DNA from: Brienomyrus brachyistius
Taxonomy: Eukaryota; Chordata; Actinopteri; Osteoglossiformes; Mormyridae
Assembly: GCF_023856365.1 (NCBI RefSeq)
Contig: NC_064555.1
Location: forward strand, 13,977,754 to 14,041,753
Length of the DNA stretch: 64,000 bases
Direction of reading: 5' to 3'
Each line of letters begins with the position of its first letter. Within the stretch, counting starts at the first letter, position 1. Made by a program: the position numbers and the translations under genes. Below are positions 14,242 through 25,833 of this stretch, one piece after another. The notes below the pieces were generated by a model. The model was not told where the DNA came from and made no database searches. It worked only from the letters and a program-made list of their open reading frames with translations.

Positions 14242-16942
14242 CAGGCGCCAGGCCCACTCCTTGACCCTAACCCTGATAATAGATTGCAAGATGGATAGTA
14301 GAAGGGGCCGACAGCCAAGTGTGTGGACCCCCATTAGACCCCAGGTCATGTACCTGCAAGGCCACACGAGACAGTGGTGGGAATAAACTCCTTATGTTTC
14401 TTTTTATATCCTACTACTAAAATGGTCCCGTAAACGGGATGATTGTGAACCGGGGTCGCTTCCACTGGCTGCGGACTCGCTCTTTACGACTTGCATTATG
14501 GCCGGCGTGTCGTGCTAACGTCCCCCTGCGGCTAACGCAACGGCGTGGCATGCATGCCCTGCAGGTCCAGAGGGTTACCTTCGCTTGATCTCTGACCACG
14601 CTCCACTTCCCTCCCCCGGCAAATATATTTTCCATCTGATTGAAACGTGGCCTCGTGCCTCTCAGCTTTTGCGCCAAACGCGCTAGAAGGGGAGCGGAGA
14701 CGTTCCAGTCAAATCAGGCCTTGTGATTTACTCTGGCAAGAGCCCATTAAGATGATCAATGTGGACGAACAGACTGAAAGCTCAGTCGTGTACCGTTAAC
14801 GACCTCCACAGACCTGAGAGACCTCGCCTCAGACCCATTCATCAACTGCTCTGGGGCTTCTGGAAAACACAAGACCTAAATCTGGGTAGTCTGCACACCA
14901 GGGACCATCCATTTTTTTTGTCGTCATATTTTTTGTTTTTTGTTACCTGATTGGTCAATTCATCTGCTGTTTACTTGACCGGGGGTGATTTCTGTGTCCT
15001 CGTGACCATGACACTTCTCATCCACAAGGTCAAGTGCCGTCCAAGGAACAGAGACATTTGCTACCATCAGGAGAAAAGTCACCGACATTATTTTCTTCCT
15101 CTGAAACACTTCACCTCCACGTCAAATCGCTCACAGCTCAGCTGTGCCTGAATCTCACCCCTATGCATGTTATAAAGGCTGTGTGAAATGAAAATAAATT
15201 CGCAAGGCAGAAACGTGAGCAGGAAAGGCAAGGAGAGCAACAGAAAATAACAACATACAAGTTCCGCTCGGGCCTCTCATTCGCCAAGATATTTTTTTAT
15301 TCATGAACCTACTCACAACCTTAGAAATAAACCAAACCTAAAATAGAAAATAAACGTTACTTAAGCAGTAGAAATTAAAATGCAATTGCAACTCCCTTTC
15401 ATACATCCCCTGGTAAATCTGTAACATCTTTATGTCAGTGTAATAATCGAAAGCATTTTACGACACACTGACGGGCCGCACATTTCTATGTGACAAACCA
15501 AATTTGAAACTTGAAACTCTGGTCATGCACTAAGGCTTGTGGGTCTTTCCTTATTAATTATGGCTATAGAATACTCCAGAGCAGTAATATATCTAGTGGA
15601 GTATTCTGGGTAATCTGCTTTTACAGCCTTGGTTTTGTTGGAAGGATGAACCTTTTTCTTGGGGGGGGGGGAACACTCGCCCCTGTTTTCTAATGTTTTC
15701 CCATTGTGATGTTAGGCTTTGTTTTGACAGTGACGTCTAACCACCCCCCCCCCCCCACCCCTGTTCTCTCAAACCCGAAACGGTCAGGCAAGTGCCCTGC
15801 TTGAGTGTGTTGTACTTCTCTGCTCTTTCCTTTCCTTCTTTTATCCTTTCTTTTGGTTTTACTTTTGCCGTATGTCTCTGGAAGGTAAATTCCCTAAATA
15901 AAACTCCGCTTCGCTTCCGAATTCCCTGCAGCACGCAGTTCTGTCCACTGAGGCCACCCAGAATTTCCTGCTTGGCGTAACCGGATCCCAGGCAGGTGTT
16001 TAAGTCTGGTGCAGTTGCTGGGTCCATGCTCTTCTGTGTCCGAATCTGGAGCTTGTGACTCAGGGTAGTAAAGGCTAGACAAAGCAGGTTCAGTGCCCAG
16101 TTGCTCCAAGACCCTTTTGAAAATAAGATGAAGTAAAATTAGTGCCTTAATCTGATTGAATTTTTTCGGTCTCCTTGTTCTTCATCTACTTGTTGTTCGT
16201 TTTCATTTTCACTGTTGTCTGCCAAACAGAATTCACTTAAGAAAAGGGAGGCGGGCAGGTACATTCACTCAGATGCGATACCTGTGGCTGATAGTGTTGC
16301 TCCCCTGTAGGCGATTCCGTACTTGCCCTCTGTCCCATGAGCTGCCGGCTGAACATCTGACCGCTTGATAAAATCTGGGAATTGTCTGATAGACGCATAT
16401 TACGTTTCATTGCGTCTGAAATTGAAGGTGCAGCCCCTTAGTGTGCAACCTGTGGAGAACTTGCTCTCGGGCAGTTGAACAGCCAACCGCAAGGGGTCCT
16501 CCAGCAGCCCAGTCACGTTATTGGGACTCTGTTAAAGAGGAAAGTGGGACAGCTCTTCAAAGGGTGTCCGGGGAGGTCAGAGACACGCCCTTCCCACTTA
16601 TTCCCTGGGTCGGCCCCCCGGGTCCGGCCCAGTCTCTGTTTCCTTCCTGAGGTGTTCAGTACATAATTATAGTGGTAGTAACGAGGATATGGCACCGGTC
16701 CCGCTTTCTCTCGCACGGAAGCACGTTTGACAGGCCACAGATCCAGCAGGGCATCTTCGAGTCGACTTCAAAGGGGATTATTGTGCCGGAAACGGGCTCC
16801 GGCGCAGCCGCCCCCATGACCCTCCCCCTCCAGCACTCATCCCTGCTGTCGCGAATTAATTTAACTTGAAGGCGCATCTGTTTACTTGTCACTTATGATG
16901 CAGAGCAAGGTCATGGATGGACGGCCACGCCCGTTGAGGGAT

Positions 16943-16964
16943 GGGGGGGGGGGGGGGGGGGGGG
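16943..16964. repeat. Poly-G tract (22 G)
   Basis: Uninterrupted run of 22 G, the longest homopolymer in the window. Confidence 0.95.
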
Positions 16965-17140
16965 AGAGTACCGCATGCATTCGCAGATGAAGCCATTAGG
17001 TTTCAGGAAGCACTGGAGTCACTCTTCTTTTGGAACCTGCTTGCTCACCACCCTGGAAATAATGTGTCACTGAGTGCACAGACTTGTTTGGGAACCTTTT
17101 TTGGAGGAGCTAAACATGACAGGATGATTTCAGGTGTCCC

Positions 17141-17212
17141 TGCCCCAGCCCGGCATCCCGTCCAGGGTGCCCCCCCGTCCCGGATAACCGATTGGATGGA
17201 TGGATTCCAGGT
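17141..17212 (+). mobile_element. LINE 3' tail fragment (L2- or Rex-like)
   Basis: CCCGTCCAGGGTGCCCCC, then CCCGGATAACCGATTGGATG and GGATGGATGG, resemble the extreme 3' end of fish L2-type or RTE-type elements. It is short and isolated. Confidence 0.5.
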
Positions 17213-18024
17213 GTAAATCAGGGGGGGGGCACCGTATTTATACCTGTGAAATCGGTTCTCGTCTTGTATCACCTCATAAACCTTCGAGGTGTCGAAACAG
17301 TTAATATTTTTTAAGGAGGAAGATGAATGTCTGCAAGAGAAACAAAGTCATTGGGCAAACCGGATTGAATCCATATCGGATAACCGCCGCGGCTTCCCAG
17401 CGCGAACGGGAAAAGCTGGGATTACGGCAGAGCAGGGAGCGGCTTTCTGGAGGGATGTTGGGATCGTGCCTGGAGGTTTGAAAGTCTCACGGCTATCCCA
17501 TAAGCCCAGCTGGCCCCGAGACGACCGACAATCCCTGCTCCGTGGTGCCGGAAGGCCCCCCCTTTAAATCCGAGACGGGCGTGAATAGGGAGGCCTTATG
17601 TGAGCAGAAACTACATAAAGAAGAGGAAGGGAATATTGCAGCTACTGTTTATGGCAGCTAATCATATATTATTCCTGGAAAGGAGTTATGCAGACATGTG
17701 AGCACGGAACAGGTCATAACTACTTAATGAGATTGTTCAAGGATGTTGGCACAAGTGCCTTGCAGGGTGTCGTGTGCCGTTGGAATAGAGAGATCAATAG
17801 TCGGAGATAGAACGGCCCCAGGCAGAAAGTTCAGTGTGCGGCGGGGAGGAAAACTGCGACAGGGAAACAGAGAAGTGTGAAGTCGGCAGCCACACTCCAA
17901 TGGGAGGGGGAGGGGGGCAAGCCAAGGAGTGAAGCCAGCCAATCAGGGGACGGTAAGGTGGACGATAGCCCACTGTGATTGATTGAATTCCGTCGATGTG
18001 TATATATAAAGAATTGGGGAACTA

Positions 18025-18391
18025 ATTCCCATATAATTGGGGGCGGCATGGCAGTGCCGTGGTTAGCACTGTCACCTCACACCTCCAGGACCTGCATTCA
18101 AGTCTCTGCCTGGGTCACATGTGTGCGGAGTTTGCATGTTCTCCCCGTGTCGTTGAGGGGTTTCCTCTGGGTACTCTGGTTTCCCCCCACAGTCCAAAAA
18201 CACTCTGAGGCTGACTGGAGTTACCAAATTGCCTGAAGGTGTGAGTGAGTGGTGTGTGAGTGTGCCCTGCGATGGGTTGGCACCCAAGCCGGGGTTGTTC
18301 CATGCCTTGGGCCCATAGGCTCTGGACTCCAGTGACCCCAAATGGGATTAGCAGTTTCGGAAAATGGATCGATGGAACGATTCCCATATAA
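18025..18391 (+). mobile_element. tRNA-headed SINE with L2-like tail, flanked by a 12-bp target duplication
   Basis: A body of about 343 bp (18037-18379) starts with GGCGGCATGGCAGTG, a tRNA-like A-box region (GTGGTTAGCACTG), then the L2-type segment GTTTGCATGTTCTCCCCGTG and the CTGCGATGGGTTGGCACCC end. Perfect direct repeats ATTCCCATATAA at 18025-18036 and 18380-18391 mark insertion. It belongs to the same family as 57765-58124. Confidence 0.85.
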
Positions 18392-18946
18392 ATCAGCTGT
18401 CTACTTTCACTGTTTTGGAGTCCAGTTAAACTGAATTTCTATGTACTTCTATGTACGTATGCATGCATATATAGAACAGCATAAATCTGCCCTATGATAG
18501 TTTGCATCGTTAAACAGCACGCCCCCTACTGGCGATGCTCATTTATTGGCAGAGAATGTAAATATTGCATTAGCATTACAGATACAGAATGTCAAAACAC
18601 TGACACCTTGCCCTTGCTTAGATCCGCCAGGGGACTCGAGATCTCATTTAGACCCCAGACTACATCCCCCCCCCCCCCACATTAAACACTGAAAGCCAGC
18701 CTTCACCAAGCGGTTGGATTTTCGGTAATCCTACGTCCGAGCGGAGTTCCTCCCAGATCTCCCTGCCTCTGAGGGGGGCTTTAAGTCTGATGCTGGGGAT
18801 TAAACAGCGTTGAGCGTATCGATACATTATCAATGACCGTAATCCCTTTTGGCAACCAGGGGGTGGCAAAAGAATAATGGATAGCCAGGCCCCCGAGTGT
18901 GTGGCTACCCTTTATATGTTGGGGGGGGGAGCGGTGAGCACTGGGT

Positions 18947-18966
18947 GTGTGTGTGTGTGTGGGTGC
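18947..18966. repeat. Short (GT)n microsatellite
   Basis: About eight GT units followed by GGGTGCGTG. Confidence 0.7.
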
Positions 18967-19426
18967 GTGTTTTTTCACTCTGCTGAATGTACAGTATCAT
19001 TGATATTAGTTTTCCGTGCCCAAACCACAGAACTGATTACTCCATGAAAATACGACGCGAAGGTAAACAAGGCCTCGCTTATTCCACAGCGTGACGAAAG
19101 GAAATAGTTTTCTCTGTCCCTCCTGTCACGTGGTATGTGTGGCCCCTGTGCCCCCCCCCGCCCTCCAATCCTGTCTCTTTTCCAGCTCTCCCCTGTCCCT
19201 GGGCTGCGTGACAGCCTGTGTGTCCTCAGCTAGGTTTGGGAAAACACTGGAAGTCATGGGCAAAAAAACATGCCTGCTATCGTTTTAATCGCTTATATTT
19301 ATTCCTCGTGAGGTGTAAAGAGGAGAATGATTATCCCGTTGGCAGCGAAGCAGAGCACGGCTGCCCACAGGGGGCGCCTCCCAGGTTCTGAGCCGCGGAT
19401 CCAGCCTGGAGCCGCCACAGCATGAC

Positions 19427-19456
19427 ATGGCAACGCCATGGCAACGCTATGGCAAC
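19427..19456 (+). promoter_or_regulatory. Three ATGGCAAC sites at 11-bp spacing (RFX half-site-like)
   Basis: ATGGCAAC occurs at 19427, 19438 and 19449, each 11 bp apart, so about one helical turn. GGCAAC is the half-site of the RFX X-box. The block sits in GC-rich sequence. Function is inferred from motif and phasing only. Confidence 0.3.
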
Positions 19457-20887
19457 ATCGGAGGCTGGAGTACCTTCGCCAAATCTCCTAAGAGACGGCG
19501 CTGCCGAGCATCCATTGCAGTCCGTCGTCTCGGGCGGAGGGCTCCCTGCCATGGTCATGCATCTGCGATAGGATTTAAATGAGGACGGCAACAAGGCTGC
19601 GAGGTTTGCGTCTCGCTGGTCCCATCAGGCTGGCGGACCTCCGGCCAGGTGCCCTGGCATGACCCCGAGCCGAGCGGGCAGCCAATGGGGAGCTTTTAAT
19701 CCGGCTAAGCTCCGCCCTCGGCCATCTGTTCCAGTGTTGACGGCACTACATCGGGACCGCCCGCAAGCAGAGGCGGGGGCCAAGGGGCCGGGTGACAAGA
19801 TTCAGGGCAGTGGAGAAGGGGGTCGCTGCGGCTCCACGTGGCACCTTTCAGGGAGGTCCAGCTGGGGGCCCGGAGGCCTCCCGCACTGGTACCAGCCCCC
19901 CCCCCAACCCCACAGCCCAAGCTTCATAAATTCTGATGATGCCTGGGCATCCCAGGAAGCAGCATTTCATCACGCATCTCCCCATCCCTTATCCACCGAA
20001 CATCCCTGAGCCCCCCTCCAGTGTGGAACACAGCCCCCCCATTGCAGTTTCACATCTATGCGCATGGGACCATGGAGAGCTGCACCCCGTGCTTGGGTGA
20101 CAGACCCCTCCTTGCCGGGACATGTACCCATGTCGTGTTCAGCGAGACTTTCGGCCCCTTCCACTTCAGTCGGGAAATGAGAGCATATAAAGTTCTCTAA
20201 TCAGAGTCTGCGGCTGCTGAACACAGGGGCGGGGGGGGGGGGGGGAGATGATGAGTGGGTGCCCCCTACTGCACACAAGCAGAAATGTTCCAGGTTCCGG
20301 GACGCCGGGCGGGTCACCGAGCCCCACACCGCGGTGAGGGAACTGTCACCGGGGCAAGTGCGGAAAGCCAGTTGCTCATTTGGCACGAGACGGAATCCAC
20401 GGCCTGCTCTCCCGATGGCTGTGTGCCGGGTGTATGATGTGCGCCACTCGAACCCGATGCCACATCCCGTCGGGAAGAACGGGGCTGCCCCTCCCACTTG
20501 GCCATTCCTGTTTGCGCAGCTGCTCTGAGTCGGCAGGCAGACAAAAGCAAATGATAAAAAAGCAGGACCTAATCCACCAGCACAGCCGCTGTGCGGACAG
20601 AGCGTCCAGTGGGGCACCGTGCCGTCCTGCCAGCCTCTCCCCCTCCAGTGGCTGCGGAGCGCTAACTGGCGCTTCAGCTATGGAGGAGGGGGCAGGAAGC
20701 TTCTGGAACAGCGTTTGTTCAGACTTGGGCCGACTGAGATACGGAGCCCGCGGCAGATGGCGGACGCTGACACTCCAGTGTGGGAAGAATACTGCCAGTG
20801 TACTGAACAGGATTCAGTTCAGGAAAATCCCCCGTTATGTTGGACTGGACAGCAAAGGGAGAGTGATTGAGAACAAAGGCATATGAG

Positions 20888-21020
20888 AGACGCTTTATTT
20901 GCAGAAGTACAGGTATATTGGAATGCATATCCCATCATGCTCTGCTTTGAGACAGACATATATACAGGTGACAGTGAAGCTTGGTCATCGATCCAGCACT
21001 CCTGCGTCATGCCACCCCTA
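20888..21020 (-). mobile_element. tRNA-SINE family A, 3' tail fragment
   Basis: The plus strand carries ATATCCCATCATGCTCTG, the complement of the family A tail seen at 1450 and 22764, followed by AGTGAAGCTTGG as in the 1450 copy. The tRNA head is missing. Confidence 0.6.
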
Positions 21021-22763
21021 GCTTGTCATTACAGGGAGCACAAATATCTTACAGGGTGATTTTATTAGGGACATTACGGGCAAGCAATTCAAAGACCAAA
21101 ACTTAAAAGAGCGAAATACCATGAGAGTCACAAGCTCTCCTTTTTTTCTAATAGTCTTCTTCTTTAAGAAACCCTTAATTACAGGTGTAGAGCACCCCCA
21201 TAACATCGACGCCCTCCCCATGCTTACGCAGTGGAAAGGTAAGGGCGTGACACGCTGTCTGAGAAAGGGAAACTGCTGTGGTATTTCGGTCGGCCACATT
21301 CCTTAACGGAAATCAACACCGTCCTCGTGCTGTCTAGTCAGGCAAAGGAATGCCACAGTGCAGGATGGCCGGGTGTATTTCTGGGCTGTCAGTTTAGCGC
21401 GCAGGTCATCAACTGCGAGGTAAAGGTTAACATTCGGATGTTGTCACTTTACCTATGGATTCTGGCAACTTTGCACCTTGAACAAGGACGGAAATTAAAA
21501 TGTTTCGCTTTGCGCCTGGACAGCTCTAATTAACTGCAGCGTTGCATGGAGGCAGGAGAACGGTGACCTCTGACCCGTGATGCACCTTCTGAAAACAATA
21601 CCTTCCGAAAACAATACCCCCGATGACAGATCTACAGAGGCATGGGATTGTGAAAATAAGTGGCCCTTTTTATCTCGTGGAGCCAATCGCATATTCAGGA
21701 GAGGATTATGGGAAATTTCACCAGCAAATAAGTGGAGAAGTTTTTTGAAAATACCCTGGGCGAAACTTCTTTAGTCTGCAGTTCTCTGTGGCTCGGGCGC
21801 ATTTTGGCGGATTGCTGGGCAGACACTGGAACTGCTGTCGAAACACCTGTGTTGACATTTTTGTAAGTGAATGGATAGACAACTCGGATTCCCCTGAAGG
21901 AATGAGGGCTTGAGGAATCTCCAGTACGCCGAGCCGCCGTCAGCACACAGGCCTCCGACTCTCAGTCTCGCCCCCGAGTATCTCTCACTTGTATCTCGAC
22001 ACAAAATAGCTACTTGTAGACACTGACGAAAGCGGCGCTTTTAGAGAAACATTGCGTGACTTCCAAGCACGACCATCTGATAAGATGTCTTAAGGAGCAG
22101 GCGATAGCGGCAATTCAGACGTCTGAGCGTGCTGCTTTCACTGGGGCGGCGTGGCCGCCTTTAATGATGTTTTCTTTTGATCCTGAGTTTTCGGATTCAA
22201 AAGGTCACCCACACCCACCTCAACCGCCCAACAGGGTTTAGAGTGCCTGTCCTTCACCAAAACCCGCACTCCTCATTTGGCAGGACTCTGCGGGACAGCA
22301 GCTGGCGATCCTCAGGCGAAGGGTCAGGAACAAAGCAGATGCTGGAGACGGGGCTTAGAGATACAGCGTAAGCCAGTTTGGGGTTGGGTCGTACCTTAGC
22401 AGTGTACCGGAACTCTTTCTTGACTTTCCAGTCACCATAATCCTTCATCAGGCCATGTGATCCGTTTTCAAGAAAATTTCTGTGGACTTAGCGAGTTTTG
22501 GAAATTTAACTGAGGTTCTTCCCTGGATTACTGGAGTGACTTAGGATGAGGAAGCCTGACTTTATGTCGTTGGTGGTCACATCTCAAAGACAACGAAAAA
22601 TAGACTGAGTTTGAGAAATTTGCTCTTCAAATCACTGCATCACATCCTTCTCGTCTTGTATTTCTGACTGTGTTTATGTTTACTGACAATGTTGTGTGTG
22701 CATTTGTACCCGTATGCCTGCTAATTTGTGGCAATTTACACGATTGAACTGTCCATTGCAACA
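21021..22763. other. Non-coding, no feature recognised
   Basis: Frames are short and unlike known proteins. Confidence 0.6.
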
Positions 22764-22990
22764 AGTTAGGCCTCTATGCTTTTGAACGGAAGGTCGCCGG
22801 TTCAAATCCCGTGCCTGGCAGAGTAGCCGCGTCTCCGTTGTTCCTTTGATCTAGGTCCTTACCTTCTAAAAATGCTGAAGGGGTCCTGGATGCACAGCCG
22901 ATCCCCGTGCTTCACCGTCATGCGTGCCTTTAAAAAATCAGAGCATGATGGGATATGTGAAAACAAACACGTTCCAATGTGCCTGTTCAC
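22764..22990 (+). mobile_element. tRNA-derived SINE, plus strand (family A)
   Basis: The head contains GGAAGGTCGCCGGTTCAAAT followed by CCCG, a good pol III B box. The tail has GAGCATGATGGGATATGTG. This is the best-preserved head-plus-tail copy of the family. Confidence 0.75.
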
Positions 22991-24561
22991 ATAGCTGTGC
23001 TAATAAAGCTTAGTTTCTTTTTTTTTACGGAGTTCCTCTTCAGAAATCTTGAGTCGCCCTGATGCCAGCAGACTCATCCAATCCCAGCTTCCCATTTCTT
23101 GTGTTCGTATTACACCACAGTCTGCATTTGCGCCTTGTTATCTAGCACTTAGAGATGGCCCCCACATAAATAAAGCAGTGGGGGTGTGGAATTTTCATTC
23201 TGTTCTGTACATCCCAGCACTAACATTGTTCACGAGAGACCCGCACTGTCGGAAATTGGCCATCCCTCAGCGCTGCTGCGTTCTGAACACACGCCTAGCA
23301 GAAATGCTTCGGTCATGTGGCAGTGCTGAGCCACTGCGTGCTGAAGGCATCGATCATCGCAGTCCCTGTTAACGACGGATTCAGAAGCGACTCCAAGTTT
23401 GATCTGAGTGCCAGTGGGAGTTTGTTTCGCCTTGGAGGAGCTGGTCCTTGTCCGTGGGCGAGCATCTCCGTGCCGGCCCACATCACTCTCTGCTGCGCCG
23501 AGCTTGCCGTCAATTACACTGTGTTTTTCTACACCTTTGTAGCACCCTTGCGGCAACTAGTGAGGCATATAAGGGAAAAAGTCCTTCCGATGTGTGGAGA
23601 CAGTCTGGTAAAAGGCAGGTAGTTTCCTGGGGCCATTCGGCGTGGATTTACGACCAATAGGCAAGTTACTACATGGTCTGTTTCCTGATCCCTGAGGGTG
23701 CAGGTATCTAGCCAGCTTACCAGTGTTTCGATCTAAAATCCCCACAATGTCTCCTTTTTGGTGTCTTTTTGGCTGATGGTGCGGTGCGCTAAATCAGACA
23801 GTGTCCCTTTGAAGGAAGGTAATGCCCACACAAACACACAGGTCTTGTGCTTGATGTCTCTTTTTGCGAGGCCTTTATATAGGATGTCCGACTCACATTC
23901 ACCCCCCCTTCCCCACACACAGTTGGAGCCTCCCAGAATTGCATTCATTCTATTGGCTAATTAGTGCTATCGCATTAACAAGGACATTCCATCTTGAATG
24001 ATGCGGGGGAGGAGGCAATAGCGGTCAGTCCTTGCCTCAAGCAGCAGTACGGTATCGGCAGATGTTTTGATGCCCCAGTGGTTCTTGTGGGAGCTCCTGT
24101 TCCAGTCCTGTCTCTCCCTTTAATAAGATGACTTAATATAGCCGCCCTTCACCACATCATGGAGACATGAACCGCTCAACCCAATTGTAGTGAGATGCCG
24201 TTTCAATAAAGACATCCAGCGAAATCTAGGTTGCCCGTCTTCACTTGGGTGACACATGGTCCCAACTGTGGCTGCATTATGAACTCCAGGTTAGATCCAG
24301 CAGGATAATAATGCTGGTATTTTGCCCCAGGGAGAGGCAGATATGGTCGCAGCAGAGAACCGGGGTGGGTTGCTGCAGGGAAGCGGTTCGCGGCTTATTT
24401 TTGGACTTGCGTGGGGACGGTACAGCAGATATCTGTGACCGACGGGTGAGACATTCTACCAGATAGACCTTCATGAAGTTCCTCATTTACGACTTGCGTC
24501 CATCACTCTGTGTTTTTAGTATATTTCAGCATGGACAAAAGAATAGATGAGTATGTATCTA
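22991..24561. other. Non-coding, no feature recognised
   Basis: Two frames of just over 100 codons on opposite strands at 23049-23622 overlap each other and match no family that I know. Confidence 0.55.
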
Positions 24562-25168
24562 TACAGTAAGCCCTTCACTTCCACAAAGATTACGTTTCGA
24601 AGATCCTCACGAATGTAAATAGTGAATAATACTCTGCCCCCCCCCCCATGCTCAACCCAGAACAGTCTGCAAACCTGAACGAAAATAAAATGCCCATTTA
24701 TTACCAATTTCAAACCAAACACTACTATACTGTACACTTTGCATGTTAAATTGCTTGTCATTTCTTATGTAAACATTTTTACTACTGTACGGACTGGGAA
24801 CTACGTTTTGGACCCATTATTAAAAATGCTAAATTATCGGTACTGAAAAGTTTAAAAGTTACTGAGAGAGATGCAGGATGTAAGTGAACCTGGTTGCCGA
24901 GACGATGAGCAGAGGAGACTGCTGCTTCCGTGAACATTTGCCAGCAGATCCATCGACGTTCTCTGCCCAAGCCAAGACTTTTAAATATTAATGATGTAGT
25001 ACGCACTTACACCAACAAATATTATGTATCACTAATATTTATATGTTATATAATTTTATGTGACCAGAATCATTTACGCATCGTGTTTCTGCGATCTTTC
25101 AGCTCCAAAATATTCCTAATTGTTCAAGTGCAACTCCTGAATAACTGAAATGTGAAGGTGTTACTGTA
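24562..25168. mobile_element. Tigger/pogo-like non-autonomous DNA transposon, TA target duplication
   Basis: The element (24564-25166, 603 bp) begins CAGTAAGCCCTTCAC and ends GTGAAGGTGTTACTG, imperfect inverted repeats flanked by TA on both sides. The left end continues with a TTACGTTTCGAAGATCCTCA segment of the Tigger type. It holds no transposase frame and includes a poly-C run. It also contains one copy of a 56-bp motif repeated at 25776. Confidence 0.65.
24911..24966. repeat. 56-bp motif, copy 1 (second copy at 25776-25833)
   Basis: The two copies are about 85-90% identical and share TTTGCCAGCAGAT followed by C/T and ATCGACGTTCTC. Copy 1 is inside the Tigger-like element. Confidence 0.7.
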
Positions 25169-25206
25169 TGTATAAAGCAGTTCTGTCCCTAGGATATTCT
25201 TTAGTA

Positions 25207-25345
25207 GGACATAAGAGGGGCCTTAATCCACACAGCCAGGTTTATTAGCCAATGATATGTTTCGAATTGGTGAGGTGAGGAGGCACTCTGGGGACTAATC
25301 AGCTTTCAGCTGGGGACAGCGTCCCTGTGTTCCCGCCCCTGTACT
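25207..25345. repeat. Dispersed repeat B, copy 2
   Basis: It matches 5830-5970 in block order: AGAGGGG, ATTAGCCAATGAT, GGCACTC, AGCTGGGG and a GCCCC-rich end. It lies just downstream of the Tigger-like element. Confidence 0.55.
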
Positions 25346-25775
25346 TGACCCAAGCCGAACCAGGCTGTCCACTTAGTCTCCGTGTCTCCGATCTCTGCAT
25401 GTTTATGTGAGGGTGAGGTCGCTGGAAATGACTTTTGTTAGTTAAAAACTGCACACTGTTCCCATGTGCATAGCAGCAACTAATCACCGGTACCCACTTG
25501 AGCGGCCCTGGCAAGATGGAGGGAGACAGGGAACAAAGCGAAGGAGAGACAGATAATGGTTTTTCAAAATAGTATCTCGGGCCCAAGTAGGCTGGCTCGG
25601 AGCTGAAGCACCCCTTTCACACACTCTTTGGTAGGAAAAGGTAGAGAAGCCTGAGTTTTCGAAGCACACATCGACCGCATGCTGTATTCATGCTTGAGTG
25701 GCATAAGCGTCATTTCGGTTCATGTTAGCAGGGCGTACAATTAAATCGTTGTTAATTAGACATATCTGATATGGC

Positions 25776-25833
25776 AGAGGAGGCCCTGCTGCTTTCGTGA
25801 GCGTTTGCCAGCAGATCTATCGACGTTCTCCGC
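25776..25833. repeat. 56-bp motif, copy 2
   Basis: Direct-orientation partner of 24911-24966, outside the Tigger-like element and followed by a short CGCTTTGCTTTCGCG inverted sequence. Confidence 0.7.

Larger units (their letters stand above)
14242..18024. other. Non-coding, poly-G/C-rich
   Basis: No coding evidence. Poly-G/C runs at 15661, 15744 and 16943. A 12-bp inverted repeat AGAATACTCCAG / GTGGAGTATTCT lies at about 15567-15612. Confidence 0.55.
18392..20887. other. Non-coding, locally GC-rich with CG dinucleotides
   Basis: 19330-20800 is the most GC-rich long stretch and could be a weak CpG island, but no exon or promoter is supported. It includes the ATGGCAAC triplet at 19427. Confidence 0.5.

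Noticed and set aside
20201..20886. Several overlapping frames of 138-168 codons in GC-rich DNA
   Set aside because: Both strands and several frames are open together, no domain is recognisable, and no splice or start context stands out.
22764..22990. Possible genuine tRNA gene (good B box)
   Set aside because: No cloverleaf with a paired acceptor stem can be drawn, and the sequence continues into a repeat tail shared with other SINE copies.
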